From positions 37,548 to 101,547 of the forward strand of contig NZ_CAKXZS010000018.1 of assembly GCF_935822925.1 (NCBI RefSeq): a stretch of DNA of 64,000 bases, read 5' to 3'. The position numbers and the translations under genes are program-made. The stretch is from Mesorhizobium ventifaucium. Its GTDB lineage: Bacteria > Pseudomonadota > Alphaproteobacteria > Rhizobiales > Rhizobiaceae. The notes beneath the pieces were generated by a model. That model worked only from the letters and a program-made list of their open reading frames with translations, was not told where the DNA came from and did no database searches. Shown here piece after piece: positions 9,382 through 18,155 of the stretch (the first letter of the stretch is position 1; every line of letters begins with the position of its first letter).

Positions 9382-10257
9382 CTAATCTTGGAGCGACTTG
9401 CCGAGCCGGCCCGCCAGATCCTGGGTGTACTGCCAGGCGACGCGGCCCGATCGGCTGCCGCGCGTCGTCGCCCATTCCAGCGCCTCGGCGCGCAGCGTCT
9501 CGGGATCGATGGCAAGACCGTGATAGCGGACATATCCGTCGATCATATCGAGATACTCGTCCTGCGAGCATTTGTGGAAGCCGAGCCAGAGGCCGAAACG
9601 GTCGGAGAGCGAGACTTTTTCCTCGACCGCTTCCGACGGGTTGATGGCGGTCGAGCGCTCGTTGTCGATCATGTCGCGCGGCAGAAGGTGCCGCCGGTTC
9701 GACGTGGCGTAGAAGATCACATTGGCCGGGCGGCCCTCGACTCCGCCTTCGAGCGCCGCTTTCAGCGACTTGTAGGACGTGTCGTCGTGGTCGAAGGAGA
9801 GGTCGTCGCAAAACAGGATGAAACGGTAAGGCGCCGCCTTCAGCAGCGCCATCAGCTTCGGCAGCGTATCGATGTCCTCGCGGTGGATCTCGATGAGCTT
9901 GAGCGGCAGGTCCAGCTTTGCCGATGCGTTGACCGCCGCATGCACGGCCTTGACCAGCGAGGATTTTCCCATGCCGCGTGCGCCCCACAACAGCACGTTG
10001 TTGGCTGCGTAACCGGAGGCGAAACGCTCGGTGTTGTCGACCAGTATGTCGCGGACGCGGTCGACCCCGCGGATCAGACCGATGTCGACGCGGTTGACCT
10101 TGCGCACCGGCTCCAGATAGCCGGGAACAGCCTGCCAGACGAAGCAGTCGGCCCCGCCGAGATCGGTTTCCGGCACCAGGGGAGGGGCGAGGCGGGCGAC
10201 CGCCTCGATCAGGCGGTCGAGCTTCTTGTTCAGGGCTTCGATGGTGCTGTCGGTCAT
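9382..10257 (-). CDS. DUF815-family AAA ATPase
   Basis: Cytosolic P-loop ATPase of the DUF815 family; biological role unknown. The protein (about 291 aa) has Walker A (LLWGARGMGKSSLVKA), Walker B (FILFCDDLSF) and a sensor-like YATSNRRHL segment, with an N-terminal helical region before the AAA core. An upstream ATG at 10278 would add seven residues; the inner start is chosen because the sequence then opens MTDSTIEALNKK like relatives, but neither start has a strong ribosome-binding site. It is flanked on both sides by RIME-like repeats and appears monocistronic. Confidence 0.85.
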   Translation of the reverse strand: MTDSTIEALNKKLDRLIEAVARLAPPLVPETDLGGADCFVWQAVPGYLEPVRKVNRVDIGLIRGVDRVRDILVDNTERFASGYAANNVLLWGARGMGKSSLVKAVHAAVNASAKLDLPLKLIEIHREDIDTLPKLMALLKAAPYRFILFCDDLSFDHDDTSYKSLKAALEGGVEGRPANVIFYATSNRRHLLPRDMIDNERSTAINPSEAVEEKVSLSDRFGLWLGFHKCSQDEYLDMIDGYVRYHGLAIDPETLRAEALEWATTRGSRSGRVAWQYTQDLAGRLGKSLQD

Positions 10258-10339
10258 TCTTGTCTTTTGTTTTTGCATTCAGGAAGGCACGGAACCTATT
10301 GATTCCGGCGGTTTCGGAACCGGCTCCAACCTTTTGTTA

Positions 10340-10391
10340 GGGCACGGTCTTTTCCGAGAACCGCGCTCCATCTTTCGGGACCATGCTCTAA
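10340..10391. repeat. RIME-like palindromic repeat (diverged copy)
   Basis: GGCACGGTC ... GGGACCATGCTC with TTTTCCGAGAACCG inside is a weaker copy of the same mosaic element as at 971, 9335 and 23655. It sits between the divergent DUF815 and yajC genes. Confidence 0.6.
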
Positions 10392-10436
10392 CACGGCTCA
10401 ACCAGCCGGAAAAGCAGCTGAAATGCTCGGCCGCAG

Positions 10437-10514
10437 TTGCATTGGCAACTTTACCGACTATATTCCGGCCAAATTTCACGGGGCCGCCAAATTACCCGTT
10501 TGGCGGCTGTTTTT
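10437..10514 (+). promoter_or_regulatory. Putative yajC promoter followed by a terminator-like leader hairpin
   Basis: TTGCAT (10437-10442) and TATATT (10459-10464) form a sigma70-like pair with a 16-bp spacer. Just downstream, GCCGCCAAA (10483-10491) pairs perfectly with TTTGGCGGC (10499-10507), followed by TGTTTTT. This has intrinsic-terminator form yet lies only 20 bp before the yajC ATG, so it may attenuate yajC-secDF transcription or shield the transcript. Confidence 0.5.
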
Positions 10515-10534
10515 CAAAATTCAGGAGTACTTCG

Positions 10535-10873
10535 ATGTTCGTGACACCGGCATATGCCCAAGGCGTCGGCACCTCCCCGGATATGTTCATCAGCATTTTG
10601 CCGTTTGTCCTGATTTTCGTGATCATGTATTTTCTGATCATCCGGCCGCAGCGCACGCAGTTGAAGAAGCGCGGCGAGATGCTGGCGGCGGTTCGCCGCG
10701 GCGACACGGTCATCACTGGCGGCGGTTTCGTCGGTAAGGTGACCAAGGTGATCGACGACAACGAGCTCGAGATTGATCTCGGCGGTGGCACCAAGGTTAC
10801 GGCGCTGCGCTCGACGATCGCCGATGTGCGCGTCAAGGGCGAGCCGGTGGCGAACCAGAACGCCAAGAAATAA
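10535..10873 (+). CDS. yajC: Preprotein translocase subunit YajC
   Basis: Small inner-membrane accessory of SecDF that assists Sec-dependent export. The 112-aa protein has a short N-terminus (MFVTPAYAQ), one transmembrane helix (ISILPFVLIFVIMYFLIIRPQ, about residues 19-39) and the conserved cytoplasmic GDTVITGGGFVGKV block. The ATG at 10535 is chosen because CAGGAG lies 8 nt upstream; an open frame extends further upstream without family similarity. Its 3' end has a decayed second copy further downstream (see the duplication at 10745). Confidence 0.95.
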   Translation: MFVTPAYAQGVGTSPDMFISILPFVLIFVIMYFLIIRPQRTQLKKRGEMLAAVRRGDTVITGGGFVGKVTKVIDDNELEIDLGGGTKVTALRSTIADVRVKGEPVANQNAKK

Positions 10874-11260
10874 CCGGATTGTCGGCGGAACGATTGGCCA
10901 GGACGCCCTGACCGACAACGTCATTTGTTGTTTTTTCGCGCTAAGGACCACTCTGATCTGGTTGGCCGCCCGTCACAGGGCGCCAACGAACTCGTGATGC
11001 CGTTGCGCGCTGGTCCCATGCCGACATGATTGACAATAGTTGAAGAAAGCCCGATGGCAGCACCAAAGTGACTGACCCGTGCTCGACAATCGCCGATGTC
11101 CAGTCCAAAGGCGAGCCGGTGGCGAAGCAGAACGCCAAGAAATAACCGAATTCCAGGCGGAACGATCCGCCAGAACGCCGTGACGGACGACGCCATATGC
11201 TTTATTTCTCGCGCTTCAAGATGATCCTGATCTGGCTGGCCGTGGCCGCCACAGTGATCT
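10745..11260. repeat. Decayed tandem duplication of the yajC tail-spacer-secD head
   Basis: The segment from the yajC 3' part through the intergenic spacer into the start of secD occurs twice with an offset of 272-275 bp. GAGCCGGTGGCGAA recurs at 10841 and 11113, each followed by CAGAACGCCAAGAAATAACC, and CTGATCTGG recurs at 10952 and 11227. In copy 1 the yajC part is intact and the secD head is decayed; in copy 2 the yajC part is decayed and the secD head is the real gene start. This explains the unusually long gap between yajC and secDF (10874-11196), which holds no functional gene. Confidence 0.85.
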
Positions 11261-13749
11261 TCGCTGCGCCCAATCTTTTCTCTGCCAGCACGTTGGCCAA
11301 GCTTCCCGACTGGGTGCCGAAGCGCCAGATGACGCTCGGCCTCGATCTGCAGGGCGGCTCGCACATCCTGCTCAGGATGGACCCGAACGATCTGACCAAG
11401 GATCGGCTGGAGACGACGCGCGACCAAATCAGGACACTGCTTCGCGATGCCAAGATCGGTTACACCGGCCTTGCCGGATCAGGCCGGACCGTGCAGGTCC
11501 GTATCACTGATCCCGGCCAGGTCGATGCCGCCAAGACCGCGCTGAAGACACTGACCGACCCGGTGGCCGCCGGCCTGTTCAGCGGCGGCTCCGTCCAGGA
11601 GATGTCGCTGGATGATTCCGAGCCCGGCCTGCTCAAATTCACCGTCACCGATGCCGGCATCAAATACCGCACGTCGACGGCGCTGGCGCAGTCGCTCGAG
11701 GTCGTCGAGCGCCGCGTCAACGAACTCGGCACCACCGAGCCGATCGTGCAACGCCAAGGCGACGACCGCATTCTGGTCCAGGTGCCGGGCCTGCAGGATC
11801 CGCAACGGCTGAAGGACATTCTTGGCCAGACCGCCAAGCTGACCTTCCAGATGGTCGACCAGTCCATGCCGGTGCAGGACGCGCTCAACGGTCGCCCGCC
11901 GGCGGGATCCTCGGTGTTGTATTCGCAGGATGATCCGCCGGTTCCGTATCTGATCGAGAACCGCGTCATCGTTTCGGGCGAAAATCTCGTCGATGCGCAG
12001 GCGACGTACAATTCCCAGACCAATGAGCCGGTGGTTTCGTTCACCTTTGATTCCAAGGGAGCGGCGCGTTTCGGTCAAGCCACCTCGCAGAATGTCGGCA
12101 AGCTGTTTGCCATTATCCTCGACAATCAGGTGATTTCGGCGCCGCAGATCCGCGAGCCAATCCTTGGCGGCAGCGGCCAGATCTCGGGCAATTTCACCGC
12201 CGAGAGCGCCAACGACCTCGCCGTGCTGTTGCGTGCCGGCGCGCTGCCGGCGACGCTGACGGTGATCGAAGAGCGCACGGTAGGCCCCGGGCTCGGCGAG
12301 GATTCCATTCACGCCGGCAAGGTCGCCGGCGTGATCGGCTCCATACTCGTCGTCGTGTTCATGTTCGTTGCCTATGGCTTTCTCGGTTTCATTGCCAACA
12401 TCGCGCTGGCGGTGCATGTGGCGATGATCATCGCGTTGTTGTCGTTGCTTGGCGCGACACTGACATTGCCCGGCATCGCCGGCATCGTCCTGACCATCGG
12501 CATGGCGGTCGATTCAAACGTTCTGATCTACGAGCGCATCCGCGAGGAGCGGCGAAACGGTCGCTCGGTGATCCAGGCGATCGACACGGGTTTTTCCAAA
12601 GCGCTGGCGACCATCGTCGATTCGAACGTCACCTCGCTGATCGCGACCGTGGTGCTGTTCTGGCTCGGGACCGGGCCGGTGAAGGGCTTTGCCGTAACCT
12701 TCGCCATCGGCATTCTCACAACGGTGTTCACCGCCTTCACCTTCACCCGCCTGCTGGTGTCGATCTGGCTTCGCCGCACCCGCCCGAAGGAGTTGCCGCG
12801 CGCGCCGGTGACCTTCGTCCCGCCGGGCACGCGAATTCCGTTCATGGGCATCCGCCGCTGGACATTCGCGCTGTCCAGCGTGCTGTCGATCCTGGCGGTC
12901 GTGTTGTTCATGACCGTCGACATCAACTACGGCATCGACTTCAAGGGCGGTTCGCTGATCGAGGTCCAGGCCAAGGATGGCACCGCCGATATTGCCGACA
13001 TCCGCGGCAGGCTTTCGGAACTCAACATCGGTGAAGTGCAGGTGCAGCAGTTCGGTGACCCGAACGACGTCTTGATTCGCGTCGGCACGCAGGAGGGCGG
13101 CGAGAACGCCGAACAGACCGTGATCGACAAGGTGCGCGGCGAGTTGCAGGACCATTACGATTTCCGCCGCGTCGAGGTGGTGGGACCGACGGTTTCCGGC
13201 GAGCTCGCCAAGCAAGGCACCATCGCCATGCTGATCGCGCTGCTCGGAATCCTGGTCTATGTCTGGTTCCGCTTCGAATGGCAGTTCGCGGTCGGCGCCA
13301 TTATCGCCACGGTCCACGATGTGGTCATGACGATCGGCTTCTTCGTTATCACCGGTCTCGAATTCAACCAATCCTCGCTTGCGGCGATACTCACGATCAT
13401 CGGCTATTCGCTCAATGATACGATCGTCGTCTATGACCGTGTTCGCGAAGACTTGCGAAAATACAAGCGGATGCCGCTGCCGCAATTGTTGAACAACGCC
13501 ATCAACGAGACGCTGTCGCGAACGACGCTGACCTCGGTGACGACGATGCTGGCGCTGCTGGCGCTGGTGCTGTTCGGCGGCGAGGTGATCCGCTCGTTCA
13601 CGCTGGCGATGCTATTCGGCGTCGTCTTCGGAACCTATTCGTCAATCTTTATCGCCGCGCCACTGCTCATCCTGTTCAAGCTTCGGCCGGGGACCGCGAC
13701 GGCCGATGAGGCGAAGCCGGTGAGCGGCGGCAAAGCCATAGCAACCTGA
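11197..13749 (+). CDS. secDF: Protein translocase subunit SecDF (fused)
   Basis: Proton-driven membrane protein that helps pull secreted proteins through SecYEG. The 850-aa protein is a natural SecD-SecF fusion. The SecD half (about residues 1-515) has the LGLDLQGGSHILL motif near residue 49, the P1 periplasmic domain and GIVLTIGMAVDSNVLIYERIRE. The SecF half (about 545-835) has GIDFKGGSLIEV and GYSLNDTIVVYDRVRE. Both halves carry the usual six membrane helices. The start region shares ancestry with a decayed copy about 275 bp upstream. The Mth938-like gene follows 15 bp later. Confidence 0.96.
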   Translation: MLYFSRFKMILIWLAVAATVIFAAPNLFSASTLAKLPDWVPKRQMTLGLDLQGGSHILLRMDPNDLTKDRLETTRDQIRTLLRDAKIGYTGLAGSGRTVQVRITDPGQVDAAKTALKTLTDPVAAGLFSGGSVQEMSLDDSEPGLLKFTVTDAGIKYRTSTALAQSLEVVERRVNELGTTEPIVQRQGDDRILVQVPGLQDPQRLKDILGQTAKLTFQMVDQSMPVQDALNGRPPAGSSVLYSQDDPPVPYLIENRVIVSGENLVDAQATYNSQTNEPVVSFTFDSKGAARFGQATSQNVGKLFAIILDNQVISAPQIREPILGGSGQISGNFTAESANDLAVLLRAGALPATLTVIEERTVGPGLGEDSIHAGKVAGVIGSILVVVFMFVAYGFLGFIANIALAVHVAMIIALLSLLGATLTLPGIAGIVLTIGMAVDSNVLIYERIREERRNGRSVIQAIDTGFSKALATIVDSNVTSLIATVVLFWLGTGPVKGFAVTFAIGILTTVFTAFTFTRLLVSIWLRRTRPKELPRAPVTFVPPGTRIPFMGIRRWTFALSSVLSILAVVLFMTVDINYGIDFKGGSLIEVQAKDGTADIADIRGRLSELNIGEVQVQQFGDPNDVLIRVGTQEGGENAEQTVIDKVRGELQDHYDFRRVEVVGPTVSGELAKQGTIAMLIALLGILVYVWFRFEWQFAVGAIIATVHDVVMTIGFFVITGLEFNQSSLAAILTIIGYSLNDTIVVYDRVREDLRKYKRMPLPQLLNNAINETLSRTTLTSVTTMLALLALVLFGGEVIRSFTLAMLFGVVFGTYSSIFIAAPLLILFKLRPGTATADEAKPVSGGKAIAT

Positions 13750-13764
13750 CGGGCGGCCAACGGG

Positions 13765-14154
13765 ATGACCAAAGGCATCGTCATCCGTGAAGCGCATTTC
13801 CCCGGCCGCGCGCCGATTGAGGCCTATGGCAACGGCGGATTTCGTTTCGCCGACATGTCGCATCGCGGCTCGCTCCTGTGCCTGCCGTCGGGCATCTATG
13901 GCTGGGAGCCGGCTGATCCCCTGGCACTGACGGCGGCGGATTTCGCCAAGCTGCTCAACGAGGCTGACCAGGTCGAGATCCTGCTGGTCGGCGCCGGCAA
14001 GGATCTCAGGCCGTTGCCGGCGGCGCTGCGTGCTGCGCTGAAGGCGGCGGGCATTGCGGCCGATCCGATGTCGACTGGTGCTGCCGTGCGGACCTACAAT
14101 ATTCTCCTGGCGGAAAACCGTGCGGTGGCCGCCGCGCTGATTGCCGTCGAGTGA
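13765..14154 (+). CDS. Mth938-like domain protein (NDUFAF3-like)
   Basis: The 129-aa protein matches the Mth938-like/DUF498 fold, the family that includes the mitochondrial complex I assembly factor NDUFAF3. The IYGWEPAD segment (about residues 47-54) and EILLVGAGKDLRPLP (about 72-86) are family landmarks. No signal peptide or membrane helix is visible, so it is probably cytosolic. It lies directly after secDF and is followed within 1 bp by a squalene/phytoene-synthase-fold gene; this linkage suggests a shared role in membrane-complex assembly, though the molecular function is unproven. Confidence 0.8.
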   Translation: MTKGIVIREAHFPGRAPIEAYGNGGFRFADMSHRGSLLCLPSGIYGWEPADPLALTAADFAKLLNEADQVEILLVGAGKDLRPLPAALRAALKAAGIAADPMSTGAAVRTYNILLAENRAVAAALIAVE

Positions 14155-14155
14155 C

Positions 14156-15007
14156 GTGAGCGAAAACGCCAAAATCGTCATGGAAACGGTGCGCGCCGCC
14201 GACCACGACCGTTATCTCGCGGCGCTCTACGCGCCCGAGGACAAGCGCGATGCGCTGTTTTCGCTCTATGCCTTCAATGCCGAGATATCAGGCATCCGCG
14301 ACCGTATCCGGGAGGCACTGCCGGGCGAGGTGCGGCTGCAATGGTGGCGCGATGTCATAGCAGCGGAGGACGCCGGGGTAGGCACCGGCCATCCCATCGC
14401 CGACGCGTTGGCGGCGACGATTTCCGCCCACGGCCTGCCGAAATCTGCCTTCGACAACATGCTCGAAGCCCGTATTTTCGATCTCTATGACGACCCTATA
14501 CCGTCGCGCACCGATCTGGAAGGCTATTGCGGCGAGACCGCGGCGGCGCTCATCCAGCTTGCGGCGATGGTGCTTGATCCCGTGGCAGCGCCGCGTTTTG
14601 CCGAACTTGCGGGCAGGGCAGGTTGTGCACAGGCGATGACCGGCCTTTTGCTGCTACTGCCATTGCACCGCAAGCGCGGGCAGTGCTTTGTCCCGGCCGA
14701 TATTCTGGCTGCGGCAGGGTCGTCGCCGGAGGAGTTCGTTGCGGGCGATGGCGGGCCGGGCGCAGAACGCGCTGTCGCCGCGATGATCGCGCTGGCGCAG
14801 GAACATCTTGCCGCTTTCGAAAGCGGTGCATCGGCTTTGCCGGTTTCGTTGCGACCGGCATTTCTGCCGCTGGCCTTGTCGCGCGCCTATCTCGGCAAGA
14901 TGGAGAGCGTCCGTCGCTCGCCTCTCAAGGGCGTGGCACGGCTCTCAGCGTTGCGCCGGCATTGGCTGCTGTTGCGTCGTGCAACGCGAGGCTGGCCGGA
15001 CGCCTGA
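14156..15007 (+). CDS. Squalene/phytoene synthase family protein (NDUFAF6-like)
   Basis: The 283-aa protein has the all-helical trans-isoprenyl diphosphate synthase fold (residues about 12-270): ALFSLYAFNAEISGIRDRI near the start and VRLQWWRDVIAAED next. The first Asp-rich DXXXD catalytic motif of true squalene synthases is not evident, as in NDUFAF6-type relatives, so it may be non-catalytic. The GTG at 14156 is preferred because it directly follows the upstream stop; an earlier TTG at 14141 would overlap. The pairing with an NDUFAF3-like gene points to respiratory complex assembly rather than carotenoid or hopanoid synthesis, but that is inference. Confidence 0.78.
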   Translation: MSENAKIVMETVRAADHDRYLAALYAPEDKRDALFSLYAFNAEISGIRDRIREALPGEVRLQWWRDVIAAEDAGVGTGHPIADALAATISAHGLPKSAFDNMLEARIFDLYDDPIPSRTDLEGYCGETAAALIQLAAMVLDPVAAPRFAELAGRAGCAQAMTGLLLLLPLHRKRGQCFVPADILAAAGSSPEEFVAGDGGPGAERAVAAMIALAQEHLAAFESGASALPVSLRPAFLPLALSRAYLGKMESVRRSPLKGVARLSALRRHWLLLRRATRGWPDA

Positions 15008-15092
15008 ATGCTGACAGGGATGAAGGAAACCGTGGAGGAACGGAAAGCCGGAACTGCCACCGCGATCATTGAGGTGAATGAGTAATTGTCCA

Positions 15093-15426
15093 TCACGATG
15101 GATCGGTCGATCCGCCATCGCGCATAAGCGTTTCATAGTCGCGGCCGCCGTAGAAGATGTTCACAATACGGACGAGATCGGCTTCGACAAGGTAAGCGAT
15201 GATGGCGGAATGCTCGAACGGAACTGTTCGCAATCCTGGCACGATGTCGTCGCGCCGGGCGGCCACCGCGAGGGGCATTGCCGATGTTTTGGCAGCGGTC
15301 TTCGAGACGCAGAACGAATTTCAGTGCGATGTCAGCGCTTCCGCTAGCCTCGGCGATGTGTCTGAATATTGCTGCCAGATCAAAGCTGGCGCTTTCGCGA
15401 TACTCGACCTCAAGCCGCCGAATCAT
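15093..15426 (-). pseudogene. parE: ParE-type toxin, frameshifted
   Basis: The N-terminal frame reads a ParE/RelE-fold toxin (MIRRLEVEYRESASFDLAAIF ... NAPRGGRP), then similarity moves to another frame (RDDIVPGLRTVPFEHSAIIAY ... IVNIFYGGRDYETLMRD), which supplies the conserved C-terminal half. The break lies near 15255-15265 and is explained by one extra G in a CCGGCGCG run. The unbroken first frame would end in an Arg-rich nonsense tail to 15133. If real, the toxin is dead while its antitoxin remains intact; a sequencing error is the alternative. It overlaps parD by 17 bp. Confidence 0.8.
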
Positions 15427-15700
15427 CGGCGCGGCTCGAATACTGCGCGAAAAATCCCTTAAGACGGTCGCGAACCTCCTCGCCAGAAAGGTTCGGTCTC
15501 ATATCTTCAATCGATGCCTTCACGCGCGCCCTGATCGACGCCATGCGCTCGGCATGCTCTTCCTCCTCGCGCTGGAAGGCGCGAAGTGCTGCGCGGATGA
15601 CTTCGCTCGCCGAGCCGAAGGAGCCGTCCTCGACCTTTTCGCGGATCATGCGCGCCATGGCTGGCGTGACGGTGACGAACAGTTTCTCGGCGGGCTCCAT
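15410..15700 (-). CDS. parD: ParD-family antitoxin
   Basis: Type II antitoxin and autorepressor (about 96 aa). The N-terminal ribbon-helix-helix DNA-binding domain is visible (KLFVTVTPAMARMIREKVEDG then SASEVIRAALRAF), followed by a charged toxin-binding tail. The ATG at 15700 has AGGAG 7 nt upstream; the open frame continues through the operator palindrome but without family similarity. The gene precedes and overlaps a frameshifted parE, so it may now act only as a repressor at its own operator or as an orphan anti-addiction factor. Confidence 0.88.
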   Translation of the reverse strand: MEPAEKLFVTVTPAMARMIREKVEDGSFGSASEVIRAALRAFQREEEEHAERMASIRARVKASIEDMRPNLSGEEVRDRLKGFFAQYSSRADDSAA

Positions 15701-15713
15701 GAAATTGCTCCTA

Positions 15714-15746
15714 GATGGAGAGTAGGATATTATCCTACTCTCCATC
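15714..15746. promoter_or_regulatory. Perfect 16-bp inverted repeat, probable ParD operator
   Basis: GATGGAGAGTAGGATA (15714-15729) is repeated exactly in inverted orientation at 15731-15746, with one T between. It ends 14 bp upstream of the parD start, where ribbon-helix-helix antitoxins bind palindromic operators. The symmetry gives the two strands nearly identical short reading frames across this site. Confidence 0.75.
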
Positions 15747-15776
15747 TCGCCCGCTCGACAAGAACAGACAGGCGGA

Positions 15777-17195
15777 CTATTCCGCCGCTTCCGCTTCCGC
15801 CGCCGCCGATGCCAGCCCCAGCCATTCGCGGCAGTCGACCAGCGCGCGTGACGTCACCGCACGCCGCTTGGCGACGGTCTTGTCCTTGCCGCGCAGGCGT
15901 TTTCCCTCGGCTTTCGGCGCTTCCACCGGAGGGAACAAGCCGAAATTGATGTTCATCGGCTGGAACGAGCGCTTTCCCGGCTCGTCGTCCGAAACGATGT
16001 GGCCGCCGGTGATGTGGTTGAGCAGCGCGCCAAAAGCCGTGGTCAACGGCGGCAGCGCCGGCGCATGGCCCAAGCGCTCGGCGGCGGCAAAGCGCCCGGC
16101 AAGCAGGCCGATGGCGGCACTTTCGACATAGCCCTCGCAGCCGGTGATCTGGCCGGCGAAGCGCAGGCCGGGCCGCGATTTCAACTGCAGCGAATGGTCC
16201 AGCAGCGTCGGCGAATTGATATAGGTGTTGCGGTGCAGGCCGCCGAGGCGGGCAAACTCGGCGTTTTCGAGGCCAGGGATGGTGCGGAACACGCGCACCT
16301 GCTCGGCGTGCTTCAACTTGGTCTGGAAGCCGACCATGTTGTAGAGCGTGCCCAGCGCATTGTCCTGGCGAAGTTGCACGACGGCATAGGCCTTTACCGA
16401 CGGATTGTGCGCATTGGTCAGCCCCATCGGCTTCATTGGCCCATGGCGCAGCGTTTCGACGCCGCGCTCGGCCATGATCTCGATCGGCAGGCAGCCGTCG
16501 AAATAGGGCGTGCCTTCCCATTGCTTGAATTCGGTCTTTTGGCCCTCGAGAAGCGCCCCTACGAAGGCGAGATATTGCTCCTTGTCCATCGGACAGTTGA
16601 TGTAATCCTTGCCAGTACCGCCAGGTCCGACCTTGTCGTAGCGCGACTGGAACCAGCAGATATCCATGTCGATCGTCTCGAAATGGACGATCGGCGCTAT
16701 GGCATCGAAGAAGGCGAGCGCATCGGCGCCGGTCATTTCGGCGATCGATTGGGCGAGCCCAGGTGCGGTCAGCGGTCCGGTGGCGATGATCGCCTGCTCC
16801 CAATCCGCCGGCGGCAGGCCGGGCACTTCCTCGCGCTGGATGGTGATGAGCGGATGCGCTTCGAGCTTTTTTGTCACCGCTCCGGAAAACCCGTCGCGGT
16901 CGACAGCCAGCGCACCGCCGGCCGGCACCTGGTGCGCGTCGCCGGCGCTCATGATCAGCGAACCGGCGAGCCGCATTTCGGCGTGCAGCAGCCCGACGGC
17001 GTTGGTCTGCGCATCGTCGGAGCGGAAGGAATTGGAACAGACGAGCTCGGCCAATCCATCCGTCTTGTGCGCATCGGTGCCGCGGATGGGACGCATTTCA
17101 TGCAGCACGACGGGAACGCCGGCCTCGGCCGCCTGCCAGGCGGCTTCAGAACCGGCCAGGCCACCGCCGATGACGTGAATGGGATTCTTGTTCAT
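15777..17195 (-). CDS. trmFO: Methylenetetrahydrofolate-tRNA-(uracil-5-)-methyltransferase TrmFO
   Basis: FAD- and folate-dependent enzyme forming ribothymidine at position 54 of tRNA. The 472-aa product begins with the FAD-binding [14 protein letters not shown] motif, then [22 protein letters not shown] and the conserved [16 protein letters not shown] and [14 protein letters not shown] blocks characteristic of TrmFO. The ATG at 17195 gives [12 protein letters not shown]; upstream codons lack similarity. The last 20 residues are an Ala/Glu tail. It is monocistronic, with parDE on the same strand downstream. Confidence 0.96.
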   Translation of the reverse strand: MNKNPIHVIGGGLAGSEAAWQAAEAGVPVVLHEMRPIRGTDAHKTDGLAELVCSNSFRSDDAQTNAVGLLHAEMRLAGSLIMSAGDAHQVPAGGALAVDRDGFSGAVTKKLEAHPLITIQREEVPGLPPADWEQAIIATGPLTAPGLAQSIAEMTGADALAFFDAIAPIVHFETIDMDICWFQSRYDKVGPGGTGKDYINCPMDKEQYLAFVGALLEGQKTEFKQWEGTPYFDGCLPIEIMAERGVETLRHGPMKPMGLTNAHNPSVKAYAVVQLRQDNALGTLYNMVGFQTKLKHAEQVRVFRTIPGLENAEFARLGGLHRNTYINSPTLLDHSLQLKSRPGLRFAGQITGCEGYVESAAIGLLAGRFAAAERLGHAPALPPLTTAFGALLNHITGGHIVSDDEPGKRSFQPMNINFGLFPPVEAPKAEGKRLRGKDKTVAKRRAVTSRALVDCREWLGLASAAAEAEAAE

Positions 17196-17288
17196 GAGCG
17201 CCGAAATAATCCTTTGTAGCTGCGATTGCAATTACACGAGCTGGCCGCGTTGTTGCCGCCAAGTGCTGCAATCGTCTACTGTCGGAGA

Positions 17289-17897
17289 ATGGACGGGGTG
17301 CTCGGGATCTTTGCCAGAGCGACATTTCTGACAGTCGTGATCGCCGTGGGCGGATCAGCGGCCGCCGGCGAACTGGCCGCGACGGCTTCCAACCGGATCC
17401 CCATCTGCCACGGCTACAGTTGCAACTATCGCACGATGCTGGCGCTTGGCCCCGGTGACGGCGCGCGTTTCCGCTCTATCCTGCGTGCCGGCGCCGGTTC
17501 GCCCCAAGCCGAACGTGCCGCCATTTCGAAGGCTGTTCGCTATTTCGAGCAGCGCATTTTCCGGGCCACCGGCATTCGCGATCTGCCGCAATCGGAATTT
17601 GGTGCATCGCGAATCAGGGGCCAGATGGATTGTGTCGATGAATCGACCAATACCCATGCGCTGCTGGTCTATCTTGCCGAGCGAAAATTGTTCAGGTTCC
17701 ACAAGGTCGAGGACAAGGCCTCGCGAGGCTTGTTTGTCGACGGGCGCTATCCCCATTGGACGGCAGTGATCAGCGACCGCAGGGGCACCGAGTGGGTGGT
17801 GGATTCCTGGTATGCGCCGATGGGCGGCGCACCGGACATTTTTCCGCTCAGCCAGTGGAAGAAGCGGGGCGTGCTGGAAAGTGGTGCGCTCGACTGA
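17289..17897 (+). CDS. Conserved hypothetical exported protein
   Basis: I do not recognise a named family. The protein (about 202 aa from the ATG at 17289) has an N-terminal hydrophobic stretch with probable signal cleavage near AAAG, then CHGYSCNY with two cysteines and a region with MDCVDESTNTHALLVYLAE and HWTAVISDRRGTEWVVDSWY. The Cys, His and Asp order (C-D near 115, H-W-T, then V-D-S-W) resembles a transglutaminase/papain-like triad, which is inference only. The start has a weak ribosome site; it is divergent from trmFO. Confidence 0.65.
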   Translation: MDGVLGIFARATFLTVVIAVGGSAAAGELAATASNRIPICHGYSCNYRTMLALGPGDGARFRSILRAGAGSPQAERAAISKAVRYFEQRIFRATGIRDLPQSEFGASRIRGQMDCVDESTNTHALLVYLAERKLFRFHKVEDKASRGLFVDGRYPHWTAVISDRRGTEWVVDSWYAPMGGAPDIFPLSQWKKRGVLESGALD

Positions 17898-17956
17898 CGA
17901 CAGGGACTTCCCCGCCAGAACGTTCTCAGAGTGTCCCTCGACCCTGAAAAACAACA

Positions 17957-18066
17957 ACACCCGCCGGGGGAGGAGGTCCGGCGGGTGTCGTTTTGCTGGT
18001 CGATCCTCGGGAGGAGGTGAAGATCGACCGTATTCGTCATCGCCGGGGAGGAGGTCGGCTTTGACG
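17957..18066 (-). ncRNA. Cuckoo/CcsR-type sRNA unit 2 (three CCTCCTCCC-loop hairpins)
   Basis: On the minus strand three hairpins follow one another: 18035-18066, 17998-18029 (8-bp GGTCGATC stem) and 17957-17988 (11-bp ACACCCGCCGG stem). Each exposes ACCTCCTCC, an anti-Shine-Dalgarno sequence, in its loop. The last hairpin runs into a T-rich tail (TGTTGTTGTTTTT) and probably terminates the transcript. CCUCCUCCC-loop RNAs downstream of DUF1127 genes are known in alphaproteobacteria as cuckoo RNAs or CcsR sRNAs. Confidence 0.85.
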
Positions 18067-18155
18067 AAATTCCTTTCGCCTGATGAAAGGGGGCGAAACC
18101 CTATTGGACGAAATCATTTCGCCCCGGGGACGAAATTTTTTCGCGCTGGGAAACA

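Noticed and set aside
15018..15083. 21-codon frame (MKETVEERKAG...) after the phytoene synthase-like gene
   Set aside because: No ribosome site of quality, no similarity, and length within chance expectation.
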